From assembly GCA_006739055.1 (NCBI GenBank), contig AP019702.1:4985388-5049387 (forward strand): a stretch of 64,000 bases of DNA. The letters run 5' to 3'. Positions 8,064 to 16,529 of the stretch are shown one piece after another. Under the pieces are notes generated by a model. It was given only the letters and a program-made list of their open reading frames with translations, was not told the origin of the DNA and did no database searches. The stretch comes from Allostella vacuolata. Lineage in GTDB: Bacteria > Pseudomonadota > Alphaproteobacteria > ATCC43930 > Allostellaceae. A program made the translations under genes and the position numbers. Numbering within the stretch: position 1 is the first letter of the stretch; every line of letters starts with the position of its first letter.

Positions 8064-9278
8064 TCATCGCCCGGGCGTCAGGGGCAGCCGGAACGTCGTG
8101 GCCCAGACCGCCGCCAGCAGGACGGCCGACCCGGCCAGGCACGCGGCCAGCCCGCCGGCCTGGTACAGCAGGCCGGACAGGAGCGTGCCGCCGAGCCGGC
8201 CGGCCGCATTCGCGGCGTAGTAGAAGCCGATGTCCTCGGCCGCCTTCTTCGACCCGGCATAGGCGAGGATCAGGTACGAGTGCAGCGACGAATTGACCGC
8301 GAACGGGACGGCGAAGATGGCAAGGCCGGCGGCGACCACGAGATCGGCGCGCGGCGCGAAGGGAACCGCGAGGAACAGCGTCAGGACGACCGGGACGGCG
8401 ACCAGCAGCCCCGCCCACAGGCGGGCGGCCGGCACCTCCCGGCTCAGGCCGTCGGCGCTGCGCTGCACCAGCGACGGCGCGGCGGCCTGGATCGCCCCGT
8501 AGCCGATGGTCCAGGCAGCCAGGAACCCGCCCACCTCAGGGAAGCTCCAGCCCTGCGCATAGAGGAACACCGGCAGGCCGACGACGAACCACACATCGCG
8601 GGCGCCGAAGAGGGCAATCCGGGCGGCCGCGAGCAGGTTGACGCCCGGGTTCTTGGCGAACAGCTCGCGCATGCTGCGCGACGCCCCGGCCCGGCCGAGC
8701 TCCGCCGGCAGGGCGAGGAGGATGGCGAGCGGGATGGTTGCCAGCAGGCCGGCCATCAGCCACAGGGCGCCCCGGAACCCGGCCCACTCCAGCAAGAGGC
8801 CGCCCAGGAAGAAGCCCACCCCCTTCATCGCGTTCTTCGACCCGGTGAACCAGGCGACCCAGCGGAAGAGCTGCCCCGCGGCCGCGCCGGCCGTCGCCTT
8901 GATCGCCGACTTCGAGGCGGTCTTGGTCAGGTCCTTGGCGACACCCGCGATCCCCTGGGCGGCCACCACCCAGGCGACCGATGCCGCCGCGCCCCAGCCC
9001 GGATCGAGCGCCGACAGCATCAGGAGACCGGCGACCTGCAGCGACAGCCCGGTCGCCAGCATGCGCGGGATCCCGAAGCGGGTCGCGAGCCACCCGCCGC
9101 CCAGGTTGGCGACGATGCCGGCCGCCTCGTAGAGCAGGAACAGGAACGCCAGGGTGAAGGGGCTGTAGCCGAGGCGGAAGAAGTGCAGCAGGACCAGCAT
9201 GCGCAGCGCGCCGTCGGTCAGCGTGAACCCCCAGTAGGCGGCGGTGACGACCGCATAGTTGCGGGCCGCGGCCGTCAC
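8064..9278 (-). CDS. arsJ: Organoarsenical efflux MFS transporter ArsJ
   Basis: A 404-residue MFS permease that, in characterised systems, exports 1-arseno-3-phosphoglycerate made by the partner GAPDH, so that arsenate is removed without reduction. Family features include the N-terminal [21 protein letters not shown], the [16 protein letters not shown] loop near residue 130, and [11 protein letters not shown] near 157. It starts with GTG, which overlaps the GAPDH stop codon by four bases (GTGA), the usual gapdh-arsJ coupling. The second arsR follows 61 bases downstream. Confidence 0.95.
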   Translation of the reverse strand: MTAAARNYAVVTAAYWGFTLTDGALRMLVLLHFFRLGYSPFTLAFLFLLYEAAGIVANLGGGWLATRFGIPRMLATGLSLQVAGLLMLSALDPGWGAAASVAWVVAAQGIAGVAKDLTKTASKSAIKATAGAAAGQLFRWVAWFTGSKNAMKGVGFFLGGLLLEWAGFRGALWLMAGLLATIPLAILLALPAELGRAGASRSMRELFAKNPGVNLLAAARIALFGARDVWFVVGLPVFLYAQGWSFPEVGGFLAAWTIGYGAIQAAAPSLVQRSADGLSREVPAARLWAGLLVAVPVVLTLFLAVPFAPRADLVVAAGLAIFAVPFAVNSSLHSYLILAYAGSKKAAEDIGFYYAANAAGRLGGTLLSGLLYQAGGLAACLAGSAVLLAAVWATTFRLPLTPGR

Positions 9279-10318
9279 GCGCCCGCCGCCAGCACGATGT
9301 TGGCGAGGTCGACCATCCGGCAGGCATAGCCCATCTCGTTATCGTACCAGGCATAGACCTTGAGCATGGTGCCGTCGGTCACGAGCGTGCTGAGCGCATC
9401 GACGATGGCGCTGCGGCTGTCGTTGGCATAGTCGACCGAGACCAGCGGCCGGTGCTCGATGCCGAGGATGCCGGCGAGCGGGCCGGCCGCGGCCGCCGCG
9501 AACAGGTCGTTGACCGCAGCCGCCGTGGTTGCCGATTCGAGCTCGAAGACGCAGTCCGTCAGGCTGGCGTTCAGGACCGGCGCGCGCACCGCATGCCCGT
9601 CCAGCCGGCCCTTCAGTTCGGGATATATCAGGCCGATCGCCGTGGCGCTGCCGGTCGTGGTCGGCTGCAGCGAGTTCAGGACCGAGCGCGCCCGGCGCAG
9701 GTCCTTGTGCGGGGCATCGACCACGCGGTTGGTGTTGGTCGGGTCGTGGATCGTGGTGATCTGGCCGTGCCGGATGCCGATCTGCTCGTGGATCACCTTG
9801 ACCACCGGCGCCAGGCAGTTGGTGGTGCAGGAGGCCGCCGTCAGCAGCCGGTGGCGCGCCGGGTCGTAGCGGTCGTCGTTGACGCCGACGACGACGTTGA
9901 GGGCGGCCGCATCCTTGACCGGCGCGGCGACGATGACCCGCCGCACCCCGCGGTCGAAATAGCCCTGGAGCTGGGCCGGCGTCAGGAACCGGCCGGTGCA
10001 TTCCAGCACCACGTCGCAGCCGAGGTCGCCCCACGGCACGTCGCCCGGCGCCTCCGCCGCGCTGAACCCGATGCGGCGGCCGGCTGCGACGATCGTCTCG
10101 TCGCCGTCCGCGGCGATGCCGGCGCGCCAGCGGCCGTGGGTGCTGTCGAATTCCAGCAGGTGGGCCGCCGCCGCCGCCCCGCCCTTGAGCTCGTTGACGT
10201 GGAGGATGTCGAGCCGCCCGTCGCCCCGCGGGTCGCCGTCGGCGCGCGCGACGCCGCCCAGGCCGGCGCGCAGTGCCAGCCGTCCGATCCGGCCCAAGCC
10301 GTTGATGCCGACGCCCAT
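9275..10318 (-). CDS. ArsJ-associated glyceraldehyde-3-phosphate dehydrogenase
   Basis: A GAPDH of about 347 residues. In ArsJ systems it uses arsenate in place of phosphate to form 1-arseno-3-phosphoglycerate for export. The NAD site [10 protein letters not shown] is at the N-terminus; the active site ASCTTNC has its catalytic Cys at about 164, and the paired His lies in [10 protein letters not shown] near 194. The genome context (arsC fusion before, arsJ after) supports the arsenic role over glycolysis. Start 10318 is preferred because GGGGAG is eight bases before it; ATG 10324 has a two-base gap only. Confidence 0.95.
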   Translation of the reverse strand: MGVGINGLGRIGRLALRAGLGGVARADGDPRGDGRLDILHVNELKGGAAAAAHLLEFDSTHGRWRAGIAADGDETIVAAGRRIGFSAAEAPGDVPWGDLGCDVVLECTGRFLTPAQLQGYFDRGVRRVIVAAPVKDAAALNVVVGVNDDRYDPARHRLLTAASCTTNCLAPVVKVIHEQIGIRHGQITTIHDPTNTNRVVDAPHKDLRRARSVLNSLQPTTTGSATAIGLIYPELKGRLDGHAVRAPVLNASLTDCVFELESATTAAAVNDLFAAAAAGPLAGILGIEHRPLVSVDYANDSRSAIVDALSTLVTDGTMLKVYAWYDNEMGYACRMVDLANIVLAAGA

Positions 10319-10340
10319 GCCCATGTCTCCCCGCAGTTCT

Positions 10341-11216
10341 TCAGGCGATCGAGGTCCACGCCGCGTCCGGCCGCGCCTCGCCGATCGCGGCGAGCCGGGA
10401 CCGGATCGCCATGCGATCCAGGGTGGCGAACGGCAGCTGGCAGAACGCCAGGAGCCGCCGCCGGATGCTGCCGTAGAGTTCGTTGAGGAGCGCCCGACGC
10501 TCGACCGCCGTGCCGTCGAAGCGGGCCGGGTCGGGCAGCGGCCACGCGGCGCGCACCGCGTCCCCCGCGAACGGCGGCGCCGCCATGTCGTCCGGCAGGT
10601 CGCACAGCGTCAGGACGAAATCGACCGGCGGGCCGCCGCGGGCCTCAGCAAACTCGTCCCACGACTTCGATCGCAGGCAGGCGACGTCGTGGCCGAGCGT
10701 CGCCAGCAGGTCGACGACCTGGGGCAAGGGCCGCGAGGCCGGATGCGGGCCGGCCGAATAGGCGCGGAACCGCCCCGCCCCGACCTGGCGCAGGATCGCC
10801 TCCGCCAGGATCGATCGGGCGGAGTTGTGGTGGCAGAGGAAGAGCACGTCGCGGATCGCAGCCGGCGGCGGGGCGCCGAACGCCTCGGCCGGCAGCTGGG
10901 CGATCTGCTCGCCGATCGCATGGCCGTCGGTCAGGCAGGCCTGCGCGGCGAAGGCCAGCAGGGCGCGCAGGCCGGCCGGCCGCGGCGCGTAGATCATCTG
11001 CCGGCCGCGCCGCCGCCCCTCGATCAGGCCCGCCTGCTCCAGACTGGCCAGGTGGAAGGACAGGGTCGAGGCCGGCAGGCCGAGGGCGGCGGCCAGTTCG
11101 CCGGCCGACGATCCCTCGGCCCCCGCCGAGGACAGATGGCGGACGAGCTGGATCCGGATTTCCTGGGACAGGGCCGCGAAAGCCCTGGCGGCATCACGCA
11201 TGGTCATGCGCGACAC
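10341..11216 (-). CDS. ArsR-ArsC fusion: ArsR repressor domain joined to low-molecular-weight phosphatase-type arsenate reductase
   Basis: A 291-residue two-domain protein. Residues 1-95 are an ArsR winged helix ([21 protein letters not shown]); residues 122-260 are an LMW-phosphatase-like arsenate reductase with P-loop CHHNSAR (Cys128-Arg134) and the acid segment LPDPARF near 227. It would reduce arsenate to arsenite and may sense metalloid. The usual third redox cysteine after TLCD (Cys205) is missing: the CPxW-type segment reads APPF. The ArsR half has only Cys94. First gene of the island, 16-22 bases before GAPDH. Confidence 0.9.
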   Translation of the reverse strand: MSRMTMRDAARAFAALSQEIRIQLVRHLSSAGAEGSSAGELAAALGLPASTLSFHLASLEQAGLIEGRRRGRQMIYAPRPAGLRALLAFAAQACLTDGHAIGEQIAQLPAEAFGAPPPAAIRDVLFLCHHNSARSILAEAILRQVGAGRFRAYSAGPHPASRPLPQVVDLLATLGHDVACLRSKSWDEFAEARGGPPVDFVLTLCDLPDDMAAPPFAGDAVRAAWPLPDPARFDGTAVERRALLNELYGSIRRRLLAFCQLPFATLDRMAIRSRLAAIGEARPDAAWTSIA

Positions 11217-11225
11217 CTACATCTT

Positions 11226-11246
11226 TCGATAATTCCGGAATAGTCG
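11226..11246. promoter_or_regulatory. Candidate operator upstream of the ArsR-ArsC fusion gene
   Basis: A perfect ten-base palindrome ATTCCGGAAT (11232-11241) in AT-rich sequence lies about 16-25 bases before the start of the fusion gene. ArsR-type operators are short AT-rich palindromes near the start of the operon, so this is the best candidate for control of the fusion-GAPDH-arsJ unit. Its sequence differs from the palindrome at 7996-8021, suggesting that the two repressors read different sites. Confidence 0.45.
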
Positions 11247-11279
11247 TCCGATCGTGAAATTCTCGTGACGGTTCAGCGG

Positions 11280-11567
11280 CTATCCCCGCCGCGCGCCGCG
11301 GCCCGCGGGCAGATAGGGAAGCGTGAAGACGATGGCGAGGCCGGCCGGCGTGGCCAGGACGAACCAGGCCGCCGGGCCGACCGCCCACCCCCAGGCGGCG
11401 ATGCAGCAGGCGACCGATCCCGCCAGCGCCACCCAGCCCAGGCCCCGCAGGAGATGTCGCCGTCCGGCGCCGGGCAGCCGGCCGAAGAGATCCCGGTGAT
11501 GGCGATCCATGGCCAGGCAGAGCGCCGCCAGGCCGCCCAGGCCGAGCAGGAAGGACAGGATGGTCAT
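11280..11567 (-). CDS. DUF3325 family small membrane protein
   Basis: A 95-residue protein with about three hydrophobic segments (residues 1-20, 44-60 and 66-86). Composition and the MDRHHRDLFGR loop after the first helix fit DUF3325, a family of small inner-membrane proteins commonly encoded beside TonB-dependent siderophore receptors and PepSY proteins. The function is unknown; an accessory role in ferric siderophore use is inferred from context. It follows the DUF4198 gene by 21 bases on the same strand. Confidence 0.72.
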   Translation of the reverse strand: MTILSFLLGLGGLAALCLAMDRHHRDLFGRLPGAGRRHLLRGLGWVALAGSVACCIAAWGWAVGPAAWFVLATPAGLAIVFTLPYLPAGRGARRG

Positions 11568-11588
11568 GCGGCTACCACCCCCCGGCCC

Positions 11589-12239
11589 CTACTTCTGCTC
11601 CCAGGGGATGCCGCGGTCGGTGGTGAAGCTCAGGGTCGAGACGTGGCGGGTGCGCGCCGGGCCCGACGTCGCCCCCTCGTGCGTCTCGACATGGGCCACC
11701 TCGATCACGTACTGCCCGGCCCACGGGGTCGAGACGGTGACCTTCCCGGCCTGGTCGGTGCTGAGCGCCTGGCTCCAGCGCGGCGGCCCGAAGACTTCGA
11801 CCTTGGCCTTGGCCAAGGGCTTGCCGCGGAACATCAGGGTGAAGACGTTGCCGCCCGCCTCGGCCGGGACCAGCTCGAGGTCGAGGCTGCCGGTGGTCTC
11901 GCTGCGGCCGGCGCGCGCGTAGAAGACGACCTTCGCGGTGGCCTGGGCCGGCATCGGGTAGCCGGCCTCGACCATCCGGACGTCGCCGTTGCCGGTCGCC
12001 GCCACCTCGATGTGGTCCGCCTTGCGGGCGACCGGCAGGGGCGCCTTCGGATCGGCCGCGTAGGCGACGGGGCCGACGACGCGGTCCAGGAGGCCGCCGG
12101 TCTTCTCCTTCAGCTCGTCCTGCCACTCGCCGAAGAAGATCCGGGCCGGGCCGGTGCCGTCCCGTTCCATCCAGATGTAGTGGGCCTGCGCCGGCAGGGC
12201 GACCAGGAGGCTGAGAGCGATCACGGTCTTCTTCAGCAT
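11589..12239 (-). CDS. DUF4198 domain-containing periplasmic protein
   Basis: A 216-residue exported protein with a signal peptide (residues 1-19, ending PAQA) and mature start HYIWMERDG, the His-first beginning typical of DUF4198 proteins. The C-terminal half (about 115-200) is a carboxypeptidase-regulatory-like beta sandwich (GGNVFTLMFRGKPLAKAKVEV, then a Thr/Val-rich strand set). Members are found with TonB receptors and metal uptake loci and are thought to handle metal ions or complexes in the periplasm. It is divergent from the fecI-like gene and probably shares its iron-responsive control region. Confidence 0.82.
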   Translation of the reverse strand: MLKKTVIALSLLVALPAQAHYIWMERDGTGPARIFFGEWQDELKEKTGGLLDRVVGPVAYAADPKAPLPVARKADHIEVAATGNGDVRMVEAGYPMPAQATAKVVFYARAGRSETTGSLDLELVPAEAGGNVFTLMFRGKPLAKAKVEVFGPPRWSQALSTDQAGKVTVSTPWAGQYVIEVAHVETHEGATSGPARTRHVSTLSFTTDRGIPWEQK

Positions 12240-12304
12240 GGGACTACTCCGATGGCGACGGATGCGGCGCCGGGCCGGGCAAAGCAGGGGTGACGGAGCG
12301 CCGA

Positions 12305-12323
12305 GATATCGATACTGAGTGTC
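12305..12323. promoter_or_regulatory. Fur-box-like site in the fecI/DUF4198 divergent region
   Basis: GATATCGATACTGAGTGTC matches 13 of 19 positions of the classical Fur consensus (GATAATGATAATCATTATC) by hand count. It lies between two divergent iron-uptake genes, 45 bases before the fecI-like start and 66 before the DUF4198 start. Functional Fur or a Fur-like regulator in this organism is assumed. Confidence 0.5.
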
Positions 12324-12367
12324 AATTGCAACATCGTCGTTGCCCCGCTCCTCTCCGCACCCGTTCT

Positions 12368-12901
12368 ATGACCAACCGCAAAGACCCACTGTTCGCCAGT
12401 TTCTCGGCCCACCGCGACCGCCTGCTGCGCTTCCTGAAGCGCCGGATCGGCTGCGCGGAGACGGCCGAGGACCTGACCCAGGAGACCTGGATCCGCATCG
12501 CCCGCGCCGGCCCGGCGGCGGCGGTGGAGGATGCCGAGCGCTACCTGTTCCGGGTCGCGGCCAACCTGGCGACCGACCATCAGCGCGCCCTGCGCCGCCG
12601 CCCCCTGACGGCGGCCGAGGCCGATGCGCTGCTGGCGGTGCCCGACGACGCCCCCGATCCGGCCGAGACGGTCCAGGGCCGGCAGGAGATCGAGATGCTG
12701 CGCCAGGCACTGGCGGAGATGCCGGCCCGGCGGCGCGAGATCTTCCTGGCCGCGCGCATCGCCGGCGAGCCGCACCGCACGATCGCCGCGCGCTTCGGCG
12801 TGTCCCAGCGTACCATCGAGATGGAGCTGCGGCGCGCGCTGGCGCATTGCGGCGAACGGGTCGGGCGGACGCCTGTCCGGCGCTTCGGTCCCAGGGAATG
12901 A
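12368..12901 (+). CDS. FecI-like ECF sigma factor
   Basis: A 177-residue ECF sigma of the iron-starvation type. Region 2 spans about residues 15-75 (CAETAEDLTQETWIRIARAG, DAERYLFRVAANLATDH) and region 4 about 115-165 (LPARRREIFLAARIAG-like, with helix-turn-helix HRTIAARFGVSQRTIEMELRRAL). It should direct transcription of the downstream TonB receptor in response to the FecR protein. ATG 12368 gives the family-typical N-terminus; an upstream ATG at 12290 would add 26 atypical residues. A clear ribosome site is not visible. A three-unit tandem repeat separates it from fecR. Confidence 0.9.
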   Translation: MTNRKDPLFASFSAHRDRLLRFLKRRIGCAETAEDLTQETWIRIARAGPAAAVEDAERYLFRVAANLATDHQRALRRRPLTAAEADALLAVPDDAPDPAETVQGRQEIEMLRQALAEMPARRREIFLAARIAGEPHRTIAARFGVSQRTIEMELRRALAHCGERVGRTPVRRFGPRE

Positions 12902-12913
12902 GAATCGTCCAGT

Positions 12914-12961
12914 CCAATGACGGGACCGGCCAATGACGGGACCGGCCAATGGCGGGACCGG
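12914..12961 (+). repeat. Three 16-bp tandem repeats between fecI-like and fecR-like genes
   Basis: Unit CCAATGACGGGACCGG occurs at 12914-12929 and 12930-12945, with a third copy at 12946-12961 differing by one base (CCAATGGCGGGACCGG). The array starts 13 bases after the sigma stop codon and ends 10 bases before the fecR start; the last base abuts its GGAAGGA ribosome site. Each unit contains an ATG. Unit length is not a multiple of three, so copy changes would alter spacing only. Confidence 0.95.
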
Positions 12962-12971
12962 AAGGACCGCG

Positions 12972-13928
12972 ATGAACGACGCCGAGGGCGACACGCCCCA
13001 GGGAGGCTCGCTGCTCGACGAGGCGTTCGCCCACGTCGTCCGCCTGTCGTCCGGCGAGGCGACGCGGGACGATGCCGAGCGCCTGGCGCGGTGGCGCGCG
13101 CAGGGGCCCGCGCACGAGGCCGCCTGGCGCGACGCAACGCGCATCTGGCGCCTGTCCCGGGCCGCGGCCGTGGCCCCCGCCGGCCGGGCCCCCGCGCGCC
13201 ACTCGCGACGGCGCCTGCTCGCCGGTGCGGCGCTCGCCGCCGGCGCGGCCGGGGTCTCGGTCGTCGGCACCCGGCTCGGCTACTGGCCCGGCCCGCGGGA
13301 ATGGCTGGCCGACCATCGCACCGCCACCGGCGAGCGGCGCAGCGTCCGGCTCGCCGACGGCAGCATGGTGGAGCTGAACACCCGCACCAGCCTGGCCGTG
13401 CGCTTCACCGGCGACCGGCGCCATGTCCGGCTGATCGGCGGCGAGGCCGTCTTCTCCACCCGCCCGGTGCCGGGGCGCCCGTTCGAGGTCGAGGCCGCGG
13501 ACGGCATCACGACCGCGGACGGCCAGGCGGTCTTCGCCATCCGCCGCGCCGGGGACGACCGGGTCGCCGTCACCGGGCTGGACGGGACCGTCGGCGTGTG
13601 GCGGACGGAGACGGCCCGCCTCGGCCCCGGACAGCGCGTGCGCTACGGCCCGGACGGGCTGGAGCGACCAGAACCGGTCGACGCCGAGGGGATCGTGGCG
13701 TGGCGCCGGGGCCTGCTCGTCTTCCGCGACGAGCCGCTGGCCCGGGTGGTGGCGGAACTGAACCGCTACCGCGCCGGCTACATCCACCTGTCCGACCCAC
13801 GCCTTCTCGACCGCCGGGTCAGCGGGGTGTTCCACGTCGCCCGGCCGCAGGAGATCCTCGACCACCTGGCCGGCACCCTGGCCCTGCAGGTGCGACGGCT
13901 GCCGGCCGGCATCGTCCTGCTGAGCTGA
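12972..13928 (+). CDS. FecR-like transmembrane sigma regulator
   Basis: A 318-residue signal transducer between an outer-membrane receptor and the FecI-like sigma. Order: N-terminal cytoplasmic DUF4880 segment (residues 10-65, Trp-rich), Arg-rich stretch and membrane helix at about 79-100, periplasmic FecR domain about 115-205 (RSVRLADGSMVELNTRTSL and the GEAVFSTRPVPGRPFEVE motif), and a C-terminal STN-like domain about 240-318 that binds the receptor signalling domain. ATG 12972 is chosen because GGAAGGA lies five bases before it; the ORF opens earlier inside the tandem repeat. Confidence 0.9.
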   Translation: MNDAEGDTPQGGSLLDEAFAHVVRLSSGEATRDDAERLARWRAQGPAHEAAWRDATRIWRLSRAAAVAPAGRAPARHSRRRLLAGAALAAGAAGVSVVGTRLGYWPGPREWLADHRTATGERRSVRLADGSMVELNTRTSLAVRFTGDRRHVRLIGGEAVFSTRPVPGRPFEVEAADGITTADGQAVFAIRRAGDDRVAVTGLDGTVGVWRTETARLGPGQRVRYGPDGLERPEPVDAEGIVAWRRGLLVFRDEPLARVVAELNRYRAGYIHLSDPRLLDRRVSGVFHVARPQEILDHLAGTLALQVRRLPAGIVLLS

Positions 13929-13986
13929 CCTGCGCCGGAAAAAAGCGCCGCCGCCGCTTCGGTCCGGCCCTCCGCCATCGCCTGAA

Positions 13987-14005
13987 GATATTGATAGCCG
14001 TTCGC
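13987..14005 (+). promoter_or_regulatory. Fur-box-like site upstream of the TonB-dependent receptor gene
   Basis: GATATTGATAGCCGTTCGC matches 13 of 19 positions of the Fur consensus by hand count and shares the GATATnGATA half with the site at 12305. It lies 39 bases before the receptor ATG, in a 116-base gap after fecR, and may make the receptor separately iron-controlled. Confidence 0.45.
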
Positions 14006-14044
14006 AGTTGCCGGCGGCGATGCAAGCATCCGGGGGACGACAGC

Positions 14045-16453
14045 ATGACGAAGGCATGGCGGGCGACGGGCGGGAGGCGGCTGGCGGCCGTGCTGCTCGG
14101 CTCGACCGCACTGATCACACCGAGCCTGGCACAGGCCGCCGAGCCGCGCGCGACGGCCGCCGTCACCCAGACGGCCCAGGCGGTGACCTTCGCCATCCCC
14201 CCGCAGGCACTCGACGCGGCGCTCGCGGCGTTCGGCGCGGCGAGCGGGGTCCAGGTGCTCTACGACGCGCCGATGACCCAGCGCCTGCGCTCGCCGGGCG
14301 TCGCCGGAACGCTGCCGGCCGAGGAGGCGCTGCGCCGGCTGCTGGCCGGCACCGGGCTGGTCGCCCGCTTCACCGGCCCCCGCATGGTGACGCTGGTGCC
14401 GGCCCCGGCGGCGGCCGGCGCCGTGACGCTCGACCCGGTGCAGGTGCAGGGCACGATCCGGGCCGAGACCGCCTGGGGCCCGGTCGACGGCATCGTCGCC
14501 CGGCGCAGCGCGGCCGCGACCAAGACCGACACCCCGATCCTGGAGACGCCGCAGGCCGTCTCCGTCGTCACCCGGCAGCAGATGGACACCCGCGGCGTGC
14601 AGCGCGTGGGCGACATCCTGCGCTACACCGCCGGCGTCTTCGTCGAGCCCTACGGCGCCGAGACGCGCTACGATGCGATGCAGATCCGCGGCTTCGACCA
14701 GAGCACCGGCCGCTATCGCGACGGGCTGCGCGACATCGCCGGTGTATGGACGCATTTCCGGGCCGAGCCCTACGGGCTGGAGCGGATGGACGTGATGAAG
14801 GGCCCGTCCTCGGTGCTCTACGGGCAGAACCAGCCGGGCGGCGTGACGAACGCCATCACCAAGGCGCCGCCGGCCACCCCGCTGCACGAGGTGGAGGTCC
14901 AGGCCGGCTCCTACGACCGCTACCAGGGCGCCTTCGATTTCGGCGGGCCGCTCGACGCCCGGGGATCGGTGCTCTACCGCGTCACCGCGCTCGCCCGGGA
15001 CAGCGGCACCCAGTTCCGCTACGGCAATGGCGACCGGGTGCCCGACGACCGCGTCTACGTCGCCCCGGCGGTGACCTGGCGGCCCGGCGACGACACCTCC
15101 CTGACCGTCCGGGCCAGCCACCTCTACAACAAGACCCAGAGCGCCTTCACCTACACCCGGCCGGGCGGCGAGCCGACGCACGTGCTGATCGGCGAGCCGG
15201 ACTTCAACCGCTACCAGTACGACCAGAACGACATCGGCTATCAGCTGGAGCACCACCTGAACGACGCCGTCACGCTGCGCCAGAACCTGCGCTACGGCGA
15301 GATGGACTTCTCGTACCGCAACATGGGGGCGAGCCTGCAGGCCGACGGTCGGACGCTGTCCCGCTCCGCGTCCTCGCTGGACGAGCAGCTGCGCGGCGTG
15401 ACCGTCGACAACCAGGCCCAGGCGCGCTTCGCCACCGGGCCGCTCGAGCATACGGTGCTGGTCGGGCTCGACTACCAGTGGCAGAGCTATACCCAGCGGT
15501 CCTGGAGCGGCACCGGCCCCACGCTCGACCTGCTCAACCCGGTCTATGGCCAGCCCGTCACCACCCCGACGCGCGGCGCCGACACCCGCCAGACCAAGAG
15601 CCAGATCGGGGTCTACGCCCAGGACCAGATCCGCTTCGACCGGGACTGGATCGTGACGCTCGGCGTGCGGCAGGACTGGGCCGAATCCGATACCCGCAAC
15701 CGCGCCAACCCCGCCCTCAGCGCCAAGACCGAGGACGACGCGTTCACCTGGCGGGCCGGCCTGACCCGCCTGATCGGGCCGGAACTCGCGGTCTATGGCA
15801 GCTACTCCGAATCCTTCATGCCCTCGGCCGGGACCGACTTCTTCGGCCGGCCCTTCGTGCCGACGACGGGCCGCCAGTACGAAGCCGGCGTCAAGTACCA
15901 GCCGACCGGCTTCAACGGCCTGTTCACCGCCGCCGTCTTCGACCTGGTGCAGCAGAACGTGCTGACCGCGGACACCGAGCGTCCGGGCACGGGCTTCCGC
16001 GTCCAGACCGGTGAGATCCGCTCCCGCGGGGTCGAGCTGGAGGCGACGGTGGGGCTGGCCCGCGGCCTCAACCTGGTCGCCTCCTTCACCTGGAACGATC
16101 TGGAGGTGACGAAGAGCAACGGCGCCGACCTCGGCAAGAAGCCGGCCTGGCAGGCCGAGCAGATGGCCGCGCTGTGGGCTGACTATTCCTTTCTGGACGG
16201 GGATCTGGCCGGGCTCGGCTTCGGGGCCGGAGTGCGCTATGTCGGGCCGACCTGGGCGGACGCCGCCAACACGCTGCGCAACGACGGCTTCACCGTGGCC
16301 GACGCCGAGATCCACTACGACATCGAGGGCTGGCGCATCGGCCTCAACGCCGGCAACCTGTTCGACAAGCAGTACGTCAAGTGCACGGGCACCACCTCCT
16401 GCACCTGGGGCACCGGCCGCACGATCATCGGCAGCCTGAAATACCGCTGGTAG
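14045..16453 (+). CDS. TonB-dependent siderophore receptor with N-terminal signalling domain
   Basis: An 802-residue outer-membrane receptor. A signal peptide (about 1-32, ending AQAA) is followed by a secretin/TonB N-terminal signalling domain (about 48-115, FAIPPQALDAALAAFGAASG), a plug domain (about 155-280, TPILETPQAVSVVTRQQM and MQIRGFDQSTGRYRDGLRD, ending GPSSVLYGQNQPGG) and a 22-strand type barrel ending in GSLKYRW with terminal aromatic residue. The STN domain pairs it with the FecR/FecI proteins encoded just before it, so ferric-siderophore binding should induce its own synthesis. GGGGGA precedes the ATG. Substrate unknown. Confidence 0.95.
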   Translation: MTKAWRATGGRRLAAVLLGSTALITPSLAQAAEPRATAAVTQTAQAVTFAIPPQALDAALAAFGAASGVQVLYDAPMTQRLRSPGVAGTLPAEEALRRLLAGTGLVARFTGPRMVTLVPAPAAAGAVTLDPVQVQGTIRAETAWGPVDGIVARRSAAATKTDTPILETPQAVSVVTRQQMDTRGVQRVGDILRYTAGVFVEPYGAETRYDAMQIRGFDQSTGRYRDGLRDIAGVWTHFRAEPYGLERMDVMKGPSSVLYGQNQPGGVTNAITKAPPATPLHEVEVQAGSYDRYQGAFDFGGPLDARGSVLYRVTALARDSGTQFRYGNGDRVPDDRVYVAPAVTWRPGDDTSLTVRASHLYNKTQSAFTYTRPGGEPTHVLIGEPDFNRYQYDQNDIGYQLEHHLNDAVTLRQNLRYGEMDFSYRNMGASLQADGRTLSRSASSLDEQLRGVTVDNQAQARFATGPLEHTVLVGLDYQWQSYTQRSWSGTGPTLDLLNPVYGQPVTTPTRGADTRQTKSQIGVYAQDQIRFDRDWIVTLGVRQDWAESDTRNRANPALSAKTEDDAFTWRAGLTRLIGPELAVYGSYSESFMPSAGTDFFGRPFVPTTGRQYEAGVKYQPTGFNGLFTAAVFDLVQQNVLTADTERPGTGFRVQTGEIRSRGVELEATVGLARGLNLVASFTWNDLEVTKSNGADLGKKPAWQAEQMAALWADYSFLDGDLAGLGFGAGVRYVGPTWADAANTLRNDGFTVADAEIHYDIEGWRIGLNAGNLFDKQYVKCTGTTSCTWGTGRTIIGSLKYRW

Positions 16454-16460
16454 CCCGCCG

Positions 16461-16488
16461 GCAGGCGTCGTCCGCCGAGGGCGCCTGC
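16461..16488 (+). terminator. Weak hairpin after the TonB receptor gene
   Basis: Arms GCAGGCG (16461-16467) and CGCCTGC (16482-16488) with a 14-base loop, eight bases after the receptor stop. No T-tract follows, so termination is uncertain. Confidence 0.3.
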
Positions 16489-16529
16489 ATGCTTGCGAAC
16501 AAAACGGGAATCATGCTTCCTCGCGGGCG

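Noticed and set aside
12917-14044. N-terminal extension of the TonB receptor frame to 1178 residues
   Set aside because: The extension overlaps the whole fecR gene in another frame; the true start at 14045 has a ribosome site and a signal peptide.
13778-16315. An 845-residue minus-strand open frame
   Set aside because: It is the mirror of the TonB receptor reading frame; composition (His, Gly, Val, Arg) marks it as a shadow.
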